Assembly (NCBI GenBank): GCA_050485905.1
Contig: JBJHCH010000022.1
Span: forward strand, 1-39,031
Reading direction: 5' to 3'
Length of the DNA stretch: 39,031 nucleotides
Source: JAWLCA01 sp050485905
GTDB taxonomy: Bacteria; Pseudomonadota; Alphaproteobacteria; Rhodobacterales; Rhodobacteraceae
The notes under the pieces are model-generated. The model saw only the letters and a list, made by a program, of their open reading frames with translations. It was not told where the DNA came from and did not search any database. Positions 15,103 to 22,947 of this stretch are shown piece after piece (the stretch's first letter is position 1; every line of letters begins with the position of its first letter). Position numbers and translations under genes: made by a program.

Positions 15103-16188
15103 CTACTGGCCGGTGCGCACGCGGGTCCACAGCCGGGTGATGATCCGGTCGGTCTGCGGCCCGTAGGTCGGCGCCGAAAACAGGCCTGCCAGCACCTCCT
15201 CGGGCGGGTAGATGTCGGGGTCGGTGGCGATCTCTTCGTCGATGAATTCCAGCGAGGCCGGCACCGCGTTGGGGTAATAGACGTAGTTCGTGATGTCGGC
15301 CATGATCTCTGGCTGCAGCACGAAATTGATGAAGGCATGCGCCCCCTCGGGGTTCGGCGCATCGACCGGAATCGCCAGCATGTCGAACCAGATCAGCGTC
15401 CCCTCCGTGGGGATCGAATAGCCAACATCGACGCCCGTCCCCGCCGCCTCGGCCCGGTCCATCGCGATGAACACGTCGCCCGACCAGCCGATCGACACGC
15501 AGACCTCGCCATTCGCAAGGTCCGAGATGTATTGCGAGGAGTGGAAGTAGCGCACATGGGGCCGGATCGCCTCGATCACAGCCGCGGCTTCCTCCAACTC
15601 GCCCTCATCGGTGCTGAGCGGGGAATAACCCAGGTAGTTCAGCGTGATGGGCAGGATCTCGGTCGGGCTGTCGAGGATCGTGATGCCGCAATCGGCCAGT
15701 TGCGCAGCGTTCTCGGGATCGAAGATCAGATCCCAGCTGTCAACTGGCGCATCCTCGCCCAGCCGCGATTCCACCGCCTCGACATTGTAGCCGATGCCGT
15801 TGGTGCCCCACATGTAGATCACGGCATGGGCATTGTCTTCATCATAGCCCGCCGCGCGCGCCATCAGTTCGGGGTCAAGCCCGGCCGCATTCGGCAACTG
15901 GTCATAGTCGAGCGGTGCATAGACCCCTGCAGCGATCTGGCGGCGCAGGAAGCTGGAGGTGGGCACGACGACATCGTAGCCGGAGCTTCCGGCCAGCAGC
16001 TTCGCCTCCAGCACCTCGTTGCTGTCGTAGACGTCATAGACGACGCGGATGCCCGTCTCGGCCTCGAACTTGGCGATGGTGTCGTCGGCGATATAGTCCG
16101 ACCAGTTGTAGACGTTCACGACGCCCTGGGCCATCGCGGGTGCAGCCAGCGTCGTCGCAGCAAGCGCGACGATGAGTTTCTGTCTCAT
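15103..16188 (-). CDS. potF: Polyamine ABC transporter substrate-binding protein
   Basis: A 361-residue periplasmic solute-binding protein of the PotD/PotF family, delivering putrescine or spermidine to the PotGHI importer. The signal peptide is residues 1-21 (ending APAMAQ). The mature protein begins VVNVYNWSDYIADDTIAKFE, the characteristic PotF opening in which the Trp and Asp contribute to polyamine binding. Other landmarks are YDVVVPTSSFL (about 90), MWGTNGIGYN (about 126-135), GWSGDVFIAMDRA (about 240-252) and IPTEGTLIWFDMLAIP (about 264-279). The start ATG follows GGGAG. It is the last gene of the operon, separated by a 124-bp gap with its own candidate promoter, which would allow surplus binding protein to be made. 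Confidence 0.93.
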   Translation of the reverse strand: MRQKLIVALAATTLAAPAMAQGVVNVYNWSDYIADDTIAKFEAETGIRVVYDVYDSNEVLEAKLLAGSSGYDVVVPTSSFLRRQIAAGVYAPLDYDQLPNAAGLDPELMARAAGYDEDNAHAVIYMWGTNGIGYNVEAVESRLGEDAPVDSWDLIFDPENAAQLADCGITILDSPTEILPITLNYLGYSPLSTDEGELEEAAAVIEAIRPHVRYFHSSQYISDLANGEVCVSIGWSGDVFIAMDRAEAAGTGVDVGYSIPTEGTLIWFDMLAIPVDAPNPEGAHAFINFVLQPEIMADITNYVYYPNAVPASLEFIDEEIATDPDIYPPEEVLAGLFSAPTYGPQTDRIITRLWTRVRTGQ

Positions 16189-16220
16189 GTTGTTCTCCCG
16201 TGGACTAGTCCTTTACCGAT

Positions 16221-16249
16221 AGCCTAGCCGGTCAGAAATCCGCCGTAAA
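16221..16249 (-). promoter_or_regulatory. Candidate internal promoter of potF
   Basis: On the minus strand TTTACG (16249-16244) and TAGGCT (16226-16221) are separated by 17 bp, each matching four of six sigma-70 consensus positions. The pair lies in the 124-bp gap between potI and potF, about 33 bp before the potF ATG. Confidence 0.35.
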
Positions 16250-16312
16250 CTGCAGGTGATCAAATTGCAGGCGGACACGGCCGCTGCCCGCAAATGCGGC
16301 GGAATTCGGGGC

Positions 16313-17119
16313 TCAGCGCCTGTCGCGGCGCATCGCGCGGCTCATCTGCCACATCGCGATCCCGACACCCAGCGCCACCAGCCCGATGATGATCGTAGCC
16401 AGCGCGTTGACGTCCGGGCTGACGCCGAGCCGCACCTTGGAGAAGATGACCATCGGCAGGGTCGATGCGCCGGGGCCGGTCACGAAGCTGGCGATCACCA
16501 GATCGTCGAGCGAGAGCGTGAAGGCCAGCAGCCAGCCCGCGATCAGCGCCGGCGAGATGATCGGCAGCGTGATGTCGAAGAACACCCGCACCGGCCGCGC
16601 GCCAAGATCCTGCGCGGCCTCCTCGACGCTTTGATCCATGCCGGCCAGCCGGGACTGCACCACGACGGCGACGAAGGCCATGCAGAAGGTGATATGGGCG
16701 ATGATGATCGTGGTCATGCCGCGCCCGGCGGGCCAGCCGATCAACTGTTCCAGACCGACAAACAGCAAGAGCAACGACAGGCCGGTGATGACCTCCGGCA
16801 TGACCAGCGGCGCGGTCGCCATCCCGGTCAGCAGCGCGCGACTGCGGAACCGGCCAAAGCGCATCAGCACATAGGCCGCCAGCGTTCCCAGCGCGACAGC
16901 CACGGTCGCGCTGACAAAGGCCACCTTCAGGCTGATCCAGGCCGCGCCTAGAATTTGCGGATCACGCAGCAGCTCGCCGTACCAGCGGGTCGAGAAACCG
17001 CCCCAGACCGTGACCAGCCGGCTTTCGTTGAAGCTGAACACGATCAGCGAAATGATCGGCGCATAAAGGAATATGAAGCCGAGCGTGGCGACGACCGGCA
17101 GGAACCAGCCGCGCCTCAT
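16313..17119 (-). CDS. potI: Polyamine ABC transporter permease (PotI type)
   Basis: A 268-residue inner-membrane permease with six predicted membrane helices, forming the channel with PotH. The N-terminus MRRGWFLPVVATLGFIFLYAP is the usual first helix, and VFSFNESRLVTVWGGFSTRWY follows in the periplasmic loop. The cytoplasmic EAA loop for ATPase docking is EEAAQDLGARPVRVFFDITLP (about 176-196). SLDDLVIASFVTGPG after it is a PotI/PotC family mark. A longer upstream frame exists, but ATG 17119 overlaps the potH stop (ATGA) and gives the normal length. Confidence 0.93.
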   Translation of the reverse strand: MRRGWFLPVVATLGFIFLYAPIISLIVFSFNESRLVTVWGGFSTRWYGELLRDPQILGAAWISLKVAFVSATVAVALGTLAAYVLMRFGRFRSRALLTGMATAPLVMPEVITGLSLLLLFVGLEQLIGWPAGRGMTTIIIAHITFCMAFVAVVVQSRLAGMDQSVEEAAQDLGARPVRVFFDITLPIISPALIAGWLLAFTLSLDDLVIASFVTGPGASTLPMVIFSKVRLGVSPDVNALATIIIGLVALGVGIAMWQMSRAMRRDRR

Positions 17120-18060
17120 CGGTTCGCCTCCTCTGCCCGCGCCTGCGCCCCGCGCAGCATCATGATCGGGATTACCAGCACGACCAGCATGGCGATGGCC
17201 ACGGCCGAGGCGACCGGCCAGTCGCGGTTGCTGAAGAACTCGTTCCACAACACCCGGCCGATCATCAGCGTATCCGGCCCGCCCAGCAGTTCCGGGATCA
17301 CGAACTCACCGATGGCCGGCACGAAGACCAGCATGAACCCGGCGATCACGCCCGACATCGAGAGCGGCAGGGTGACGTAGAAGAATGTCGCGATCGGCTT
17401 GCCGCCCAGATCGGCCGACGCCTCCAGCAGCGAGTCGTCGAGCTTCACGAGGTTGGCGTAGAGCGGCAGGATCATGAACGGCAGGTAGGTGTAGACGATG
17501 CCGATATAGACCGCGAAATTGGTCTGCAGCATCACGATGGGCGTGTCGATGATCCCCGCCCAGATCAGGAAGTTGTTGATCACCCCGTTCGACCGCAGAA
17601 AGCCCTGCCACGCATAGACCCGCAACAGGAACGAGGTCCAGAAGGGCAGGATCACCAGCGTCAGCAGGAACGTGCGGCGCGGCTCCGGGCTACGGGCGAT
17701 GTAATAGGCGATGGGATAGCCGATCAGCAGCGCGGCAGTGGCCGAGATGAAGGCGACGCGGATCGAGAACAGATAGGCATTGGTGTAAAGCGCGTCGTTC
17801 CACAGATAGGCATAGTTCTCGAGATTGATGTTCAGCGTGACCCGCAGACCGTCCCATTCGGCCAGCGGCGCATAGGGTGGGCGGGCGATCAGCGCCTCGG
17901 ACAGGCTGATCTTGGCCACCACCAGAAACGGGATCAGGAAGAAGACGAGAAGCCACAGGAAAGGCACCGCGATCACCAGCGCCCGGCCATCGAGGCCACG
18001 CCGGCGCAGCCAGTTGGCGGTCCAGCGCAGCGGCGGGGTGCTCTCGATCACCCGCATCAT
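17116..18060 (-). CDS. potH: Polyamine ABC transporter permease (PotH type)
   Basis: A 314-residue permease with six predicted membrane helices; the first is at about 29-50 (VIAVPFLWLLVFFLIPF), preceded by a cytoplasmic tail. PFWTSFLLRVYAWQGFL (about 139-155) and the EAA docking loop EASADLGGKPIATFFYVTLPL (about 212-232) identify the PotH/PotB type. PAIGEFVIPELLGGPDTLMIG follows, a strongly conserved block in polyamine permeases. The start overlaps the potG stop by four bases, and its own stop overlaps the potI start, so translation of the three genes is coupled. Confidence 0.94.
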   Translation of the reverse strand: MMRVIESTPPLRWTANWLRRRGLDGRALVIAVPFLWLLVFFLIPFLVVAKISLSEALIARPPYAPLAEWDGLRVTLNINLENYAYLWNDALYTNAYLFSIRVAFISATAALLIGYPIAYYIARSPEPRRTFLLTLVILPFWTSFLLRVYAWQGFLRSNGVINNFLIWAGIIDTPIVMLQTNFAVYIGIVYTYLPFMILPLYANLVKLDDSLLEASADLGGKPIATFFYVTLPLSMSGVIAGFMLVFVPAIGEFVIPELLGGPDTLMIGRVLWNEFFSNRDWPVASAVAIAMLVVLVIPIMMLRGAQARAEEANR

Positions 18061-19196
18061 GACGTGAGCACCACCCCAGACGTGTCGCCCCAGCTGACCC
18101 AGACCTCATCATCCCAGGTGAGAGCCTCGCGGTCCTGCCGTGACAGGTTTGCTCGGGTCGCGCTGATCACCTTTCCGGTTGTCAGCCGGACGCGATAGAT
18201 CGACAGGCTGCCCATATAGGCAACCTCCTCCACGGTCCCGCGCACCAGGTTCTGCGTGCCCTCGGGCCGCTCTCGGCTCAGCCGAACCTTCTCGGGGCGG
18301 ATCGCAAACCACATCTGCTGGTTCAGGGTGCAGGAAACGCCGTGGCCGATATGGATCTCGCCACCGGCCTCGGGCGCATCAAGCCTGATGTAGTCGGGCT
18401 CATCCACGCTGACCCGGCCCTCGAACATGTTCACAGAGCCGATGAAATCGGCCACGAACCGGCTGTTCGGATGCTCGTAGATCTCGGGCGGCTCGCCCAC
18501 CTGCACGATCTCGCCCGCATCCATGACGCCGATCCGCGTGGCCAGAGTCATAGCCTCTTCCTGGTCGTGGGTGACGACGATGAAGGTGATGCCCAGCGTC
18601 TCCTGGATGCGCAGAAGCTCGAACTGCGTCTCCTCGCGCAGCTTCTTGTCCAGCGCGCCCAGCGGCTCGTCCAGCAGTAGCAGCTTGGGCTGTTTCACCA
18701 GGCTGCGCGCCAGCGCCACGCGCTGCCGCTGGCCGCCCGACAGCTGATGCGGCTTACGCTTGGCGAACTGCGACAGCTGCACCAGCTTCAGCATCTCGGC
18801 CACCCGCTCCATCGCCTGCGCCTTCTTCATCCCGCCGCGCAGCAGGCCATAGGCGATGTTGGCCTCCACCGTCATGTGCGGGAACAGCGCATAGGACTGG
18901 AACATCATGTTCGTCGGCCGGTCATAGGGCGGGATCACCGACATGTCCTGTCCATCGATCTCGATCCGTCCCTCGGTCGGGATCTCGAACCCTGCCAGCA
19001 TCCGCAGCAGGGTTGACTTGCCGCAGCCCGACCCCCCCAGCAGGCAGAACAACTCGCCCTTGTAGATGTCCAGGCTGACGTCGTTGACGGCGGTGAAGTC
19101 GCCGAACTTCTTGGTGACCTTGTGGATGCGCACGAAGGGCCGGGCATCCGCCGCAAGCCATGGCTTCGTCTCGGCGGCGGGCTTTGGCTGCGACAT
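18057..19196 (-). CDS. potG: Polyamine ABC transporter ATP-binding protein
   Basis: A 379-residue ATPase energising the polyamine importer. Walker A is LLGGSGCGKST (Gly54-Thr62), the Q-loop region is MMFQSYALFPHM, the signature is LSGGQRQRVALARSL (about 156-170) and Walker B LLLLDEPLGALD (about 176-187), followed by the switch His in VVTHDQEEAM. The C-terminal TOBE-like domain (about 260-379) is typical of PotA/PotG and other CUT1-like ATPases. The frame is open 21 codons further upstream, but ATG 19196 lies behind CGGAGCC and gives the expected N-terminus. It is the first gene of the operon and is divergent from nrdJ. Confidence 0.94.
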   Translation of the reverse strand: MSQPKPAAETKPWLAADARPFVRIHKVTKKFGDFTAVNDVSLDIYKGELFCLLGGSGCGKSTLLRMLAGFEIPTEGRIEIDGQDMSVIPPYDRPTNMMFQSYALFPHMTVEANIAYGLLRGGMKKAQAMERVAEMLKLVQLSQFAKRKPHQLSGGQRQRVALARSLVKQPKLLLLDEPLGALDKKLREETQFELLRIQETLGITFIVVTHDQEEAMTLATRIGVMDAGEIVQVGEPPEIYEHPNSRFVADFIGSVNMFEGRVSVDEPDYIRLDAPEAGGEIHIGHGVSCTLNQQMWFAIRPEKVRLSRERPEGTQNLVRGTVEEVAYMGSLSIYRVRLTTGKVISATRANLSRQDREALTWDDEVWVSWGDTSGVVLTS

Positions 19197-19250
19197 GATG
19201 GCTCCGCAAAAAGGTGGCCCCGGCGGGCCAGGCCCCCGCATGGGGATGAG

Positions 19251-19278
19251 ACTATGCAAGCGCGCGGAATCGTGTCAA
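19251..19278 (-). promoter_or_regulatory. Candidate promoter of the potGHIF operon
   Basis: On the minus strand a perfect -35 TTGACA (19278-19273) is followed after 16 bp by CATAGT (19256-19251, four of six matches). Start of transcription would be near 19244, about 48 bp before the potG ATG. Confidence 0.5.
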
Positions 19279-19330
19279 CGGCAAGCTTCAGGCTGGAGAA
19301 AGCCGGCGGGGTGCCGGTTTCGACTTGTTG

Positions 19331-19376
19331 TTGCTTACTGTCCTTCCACCACTATATATGACTAGATACAATATAG
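19331..19376 (+). promoter_or_regulatory. Candidate nrdJ promoter with two NrdR-like boxes
   Basis: TTGCTT (19331-19336) and TATATA (19353-19358) are 16 bp apart. Two sequences resembling the core of the NrdR box (CwAtATaTwG), CTATATATGA (19352-19361) and CAATATAGAT (19369-19378), each match eight of ten positions; the first covers the -10. NrdR represses ribonucleotide reductase genes, so placement fits. The 17-bp offset between boxes is shorter than the usual roughly 31 bp, which lowers confidence. Confidence 0.35.
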
Positions 19377-19393
19377 ATGGCTAGGTTTGGTCG

Positions 19394-21673
19394 ATGACCC
19401 GCTTCTCTGTCCCGATCGCCGAGCAGATCTGGGACATGAAATACCGGCTGAAGGCCGCGGACGGCACGCCCATCGACGGCACGGTCGAGGATACGTGGCG
19501 CCGCATCGCCCGCGCGCTGGCCGCGCAGGAAACGGACCCCGCCGCGTGGGAGGATCGCTTCTACCACGCGCTGGAGGATTTTCGCTACCTGCCCGCCGGC
19601 CGGATCATGGCGGGCGCGGGCACGGATCGCAGCGTGACGCTGTTCAACTGCTTCGTGATGGGCACGATCCCCGACAGCATGGCCGGCATCTTCGAGATGC
19701 TGAAGGAGGCCGCGCTGACCATGCAGCAGGGCGGCGGCATCGGCTACGACTTCTCGACCATCCGCCCGCGCGGGGCCGAGGTGCGCGGCGTCGCCGCCGA
19801 CGCCTCTGGGCCACTGTCGTTCATGGACGTCTGGGACGCGATGTGCCGCACCATCATGTCCGCCGGCAGCCGCCGCGGCGCGATGATGGCGACGATGCGC
19901 TGCGACCATCCGGATATCGAGGCGTTCATCGAGGCAAAGCAGGATCCCGCGCGGCTGCGGATGTTCAACCTCTCGGTCCTGATCACCGACCCGTTCATGG
20001 CGGCAGTCAAGGATGACGGCCCGTGGGAGCTGCTGTTCGACCGCAAGGTCTACCGCACCGTGCAGGCGCGCGACCTGTGGAACCGGATCATGCGCGCCAC
20101 ATACGACTATGCCGAGCCGGGGGTTATCTTCATCGACCGGATCAATGCCGCGAACAACCTGAACTATGTCGAGACGATAGCGGCCACCAACCCCTGCGGC
20201 GAGCAACCCCTGCCGCCCTATGGCGCCTGCCTGCTAGGGTCGATCAACCTGGCAAAGCTGGTCACCGACCCGTTCGATTCGACGGCGCAGCTCGACCCCG
20301 CCGCGCTGGACGACCTTGTTCGCGTCGCCGTGCGGATGATGGACAATGTGGTGGATGCCAGCCGCTTCCCCCTGCCGCAGCAACTGGCCGAGGCGCAGGC
20401 CAAGCGCCGCATCGGGCTGGGCGTCACCGGCCTCGCCGACGCGCTCCTGATGCTGGGCCTGCGCTATGGGTCCGAGGCGGCGGCGAGTCAGACCGAAGAC
20501 TGGATGCGCCAGATCGCGCGGGCGGCCTATCTTGCCTCGGTCGATCTGGCCAAGGAAAAGGGGGCTTTTCCCCTGTTCGACGCCGAGAAATTCCTCGCCT
20601 CTGGCACCATGCGCACAATGGACGCCGACGTTCACGATGCGATCCGCACCCACGGCATCCGCAATGCGCTGCTGACCTCCATCGCCCCCACCGGCACGAT
20701 CAGCCTGCTTGCGGGCAATGTCTCGTCGGGGATCGAGCCGGTCTTTGCCTATGCCTATACCCGCAAGGTTCTGCAGCCCGACGGCAGCCGGACCGAGGAA
20801 GAGGTGGTGGATCATGCCGTGGCGCTCTGGCGCAAGCTAAAGGGCGATGCGCCGCTGCCCGATCACTTCGTCAACGCCCAGACTCTGGCCCCGCTCGACC
20901 ATGTGCGGATGCAGGCGGCGGCGCAGAAATGGGTGGATTCGTCGATCTCCAAGACCATCAACTGCCCCGAGGATATCAGCTTCGAGGACTTCAAGGATGT
21001 CTACCTCGCCGCCTGGGATTCGGGCTGCAAGGGCTGCACCACCTATCGGCCGAACGAGGTGACGGGGTCGGTTCTGGCGGTGTCCGAGACCGCCGATACC
21101 GCACCCGGCGAGGCGCATGAGCAACAGGCGCCCGTGTCCGACGGCGAGGTGGTCTATCTCTCCGAACCGCTCGACCGGCCCGCCGCGCTGGAAGGGCAGA
21201 CCTACAAGGTCAAGTGGCCCGACAGCGAGCACGCGCTCTACATCACCATCAACGACATCATCATTGCCGGCCACCGCCGCCCGTTCGAGGTCTTCATCAA
21301 CTCCAAGAACATGGAGCATTTCGCTTGGACCGTGGCGCTGACCCGGATGATCTCGGCCGTGTTCCGGCGCGGCGGCGATGTGTCTTTTGTGGTCGAGGAG
21401 TTGAAGGCCGTCTTCGACCCGCGCGGCGGGGCATGGATGAACGGGAAATACATCCCCTCGATCCTGGCCGCGATCGGCGGCGTGATCGAACGCCACCTGG
21501 TCGCGATCGGCTTCATCGACGGTGAGGGGCTGGGGCTGAAGACGGACCCCAAGGCACGGGTGGCAGTCATGGGCGGGCGCGGCCCGTCCTGCCCGGCCTG
21601 CGGAGCGTTCGACATGCGTATGATCGAGGGGTGTATGACCTGCGGCGCCTGCGGCCATTCGAAATGTGCTTGA
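19394..21673 (+). CDS. nrdJ: Adenosylcobalamin-dependent ribonucleotide reductase (class II)
   Basis: A 759-residue class II reductase making deoxyribonucleotides with coenzyme B12, independent of oxygen. The active-site loop NPCGEQPLPPYGAC carries Asn266, the thiyl-radical Cys268 and Glu270; Cys86 in LFNCFVMG is the likely redox partner with a Cys of the conserved TIMSAGSRRGAMMATM-type region or later GACLLGSINL. APTGTISLLAGNVSSGIEP (around residue 435) is a conserved phosphate-binding block. The C-terminus is a Cys-rich zinc-ribbon-like tail with Cys at 733, 736, 747, 750, 753 and 758, as in related single-chain enzymes. No cobalamin riboswitch is visible in the 197-bp upstream gap; candidate NrdR boxes are. 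It stands alone, divergent from potG. Confidence 0.95.
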   Translation: MTRFSVPIAEQIWDMKYRLKAADGTPIDGTVEDTWRRIARALAAQETDPAAWEDRFYHALEDFRYLPAGRIMAGAGTDRSVTLFNCFVMGTIPDSMAGIFEMLKEAALTMQQGGGIGYDFSTIRPRGAEVRGVAADASGPLSFMDVWDAMCRTIMSAGSRRGAMMATMRCDHPDIEAFIEAKQDPARLRMFNLSVLITDPFMAAVKDDGPWELLFDRKVYRTVQARDLWNRIMRATYDYAEPGVIFIDRINAANNLNYVETIAATNPCGEQPLPPYGACLLGSINLAKLVTDPFDSTAQLDPAALDDLVRVAVRMMDNVVDASRFPLPQQLAEAQAKRRIGLGVTGLADALLMLGLRYGSEAAASQTEDWMRQIARAAYLASVDLAKEKGAFPLFDAEKFLASGTMRTMDADVHDAIRTHGIRNALLTSIAPTGTISLLAGNVSSGIEPVFAYAYTRKVLQPDGSRTEEEVVDHAVALWRKLKGDAPLPDHFVNAQTLAPLDHVRMQAAAQKWVDSSISKTINCPEDISFEDFKDVYLAAWDSGCKGCTTYRPNEVTGSVLAVSETADTAPGEAHEQQAPVSDGEVVYLSEPLDRPAALEGQTYKVKWPDSEHALYITINDIIIAGHRRPFEVFINSKNMEHFAWTVALTRMISAVFRRGGDVSFVVEELKAVFDPRGGAWMNGKYIPSILAAIGGVIERHLVAIGFIDGEGLGLKTDPKARVAVMGGRGPSCPACGAFDMRMIEGCMTCGACGHSKCA

Positions 21674-21693
21674 GCGGATACGCGAGGCTTTTT
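21668..21693 (+). terminator. Weak possible terminator of nrdJ
   Basis: GCTT and AGGC can pair around an inner GCG/CGC stem (with an internal loop), followed by TTTTT. The stem starts within the last codons of nrdJ. Stability is modest, so this is only a candidate. Confidence 0.25.
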
Positions 21694-22030
21694 GTCAGTT
21701 GTCAGATGATTTCGGACATAGTGTCTGTGCGGCTACAAAGCGCTCGACATACCAGTGAGGAAAGCCGCGAGATGTGCCCGCACTGGGCAATAAGGATATC
21801 GCCCGTCGGGCAGTTTGAGTAGCAGGGTCGGCGCCACCTCACTGGCGCCGAAGGTGTCAATTGGGCAAGCTCAGGCTCACCATCTCCCTACCTGCGTCTG
21901 CCTCACTGGTGGTTCGCTTCCCATCGATGTAAGCTCTGTGAACCAATCCATGCGTTGGAGTCGATCTCTGCGCGCACACCACCAGCCACGCGCTTTCTTG
22001 CACGCCCGGCATGCGTCTTAGTGCGACCGA
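21674..22030. other. 357-bp stretch without a recognisable gene
   Basis: No convincing gene is seen between nrdJ and the FadR-type regulator. It holds a perfect stem-loop TCGGCGCCA-6 nt-TGGCGCCGA (21828-21851) without a T-tract. A 51-codon minus-strand frame (22012 to 21857) resembles nothing I know and has no ribosome-binding site. The base composition is less GC-rich than the flanking nrdJ gene. It could be decayed sequence at the edge of an inserted cassette. Confidence 0.5.
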
Positions 22031-22810
22031 TCAAGAAGATGCCCACGGCATCTCTGCGATCGAGCTGTTCAGGGCAAGCATCGCCGACATCGCCCTACGC
22101 GCGCGTTCCGGGTCGCGGGCTGCGATTGCCTGTGCCACAGCAAGATGACCTTCGCGGCTGACCTTCTCGTTCTTCGGGTTGACGACCCCGAACTCGTAGG
22201 AAACGCGCAGCATGGTCAGGATGATCTGCCGCATCTGGCGCATTACCGTGTTCTGGGTCATGTCCAGCAGCGTTACGTGAAACTGGCAGTCGGCCGAGAA
22301 AAGCCGTTCGACGTCTACCTGAGCGGGATGAATGGCATTCGCCGCTTCTAGAAGCGTGCGCACCTGTTCTGCTGTTCCCCGGCGAGCGGCGAGCGCGGCC
22401 GCCGCGGGTTCAAGGATTGTGCGTAGTTCCGTCGTTTCGGCGAATATACGCTTCAGGCGGGGATGCAGCGGATCATGCCACGACACGACATCCCCATCGA
22501 TCAGGTTCCACTCCTCGATCGGTCGGACGCGTGTCCCGTAGCGCCGTGCGGTGCGCACCAGGCCCTTGCCCGAAAGAACCTTTACCGCGTCACGCACCGT
22601 GGCCCGACTGACACCCAGCGATTGCGCGAGTTCTTCCTCAGTCGGCATGACGGTGCCCTGAGGGTAGATATCGTTCGTGATGCGCTGCCCCAGGATCTCG
22701 ACCGCCTGCCTCGCCGCTCCCTTGGGCAGGGACGACATGAAGTCCGGCGGAAACATGAGATCCAGATTCCGACGGGGTAGCGTGTCTGCCGTCGTTTCCT
22801 TGCTGCCCAA
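22031..22810 (-). CDS. FadR-subfamily GntR transcriptional regulator
   Basis: A 259-residue repressor-type regulator. The N-terminal winged helix (about 35-100) includes the recognition helix in MPTEEELAQSLGVSRATVRDAV and the wing GLVRTARRYGTRVRP. EEWNLIDGDVVSWHDP follows, a block reminiscent of DgoR-type galactonate regulators. The C-terminal FCD domain (about 115-240) shows ELRTILEPAAAALAARR, the metal-site residues FHVTLLDMTQN and REGHLAVAQAIAARDPERA. It is divergent from a TRAP importer and an acid-sugar dehydratase and probably represses them, being released by the sugar acid or a product of it (inference). The start follows no strong ribosome-binding site; an internal ATG at residue 19 or 25 is possible. 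Confidence 0.9.
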   Translation of the reverse strand: MGSKETTADTLPRRNLDLMFPPDFMSSLPKGAARQAVEILGQRITNDIYPQGTVMPTEEELAQSLGVSRATVRDAVKVLSGKGLVRTARRYGTRVRPIEEWNLIDGDVVSWHDPLHPRLKRIFAETTELRTILEPAAAALAARRGTAEQVRTLLEAANAIHPAQVDVERLFSADCQFHVTLLDMTQNTVMRQMRQIILTMLRVSYEFGVVNPKNEKVSREGHLAVAQAIAARDPERARRAMSAMLALNSSIAEMPWASS

Positions 22811-22822
22811 GAGCCAATTCCT

Positions 22823-22866
22823 CTTTACATCTGATCTAAAAGTGACACTCTACATCGCATGTAGAG
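22823..22866. promoter_or_regulatory. Two GntR/FadR-type operator candidates
   Basis: A perfect inverted repeat CTCTACAT-CGC-ATGTAGAG (22848-22866) and an imperfect one of the same build, CTTTACAT-CTG-ATCTAAAA (22823-22841), have centres 25 bp apart. Both lie in the 137-bp divergent gap between the regulator and the TRAP genes, where an autoregulating repressor would bind. Arm and spacer lengths are in the range of FadR-family sites. Confidence 0.6.
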
Positions 22867-22947
22867 CCATATGGCCTACTCTGGCACCGGTCGGCGGGAA
22901 GCATCAAGACCCCGCGCTACGGTGCCAGCCTAATGGAGGAGGACCCC

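Noticed and set aside
19197..19393. Cobalamin riboswitch ahead of the B12-dependent nrdJ
   Set aside because: No B12-box-like sequence or large folded leader; the gap is under 200 bp and shared with the potG promoter.
21857..22012. 51-codon minus-strand frame downstream of the FadR-type regulator
   Set aside because: No ribosome-binding site, no recognisable domain, too short to support on its own.
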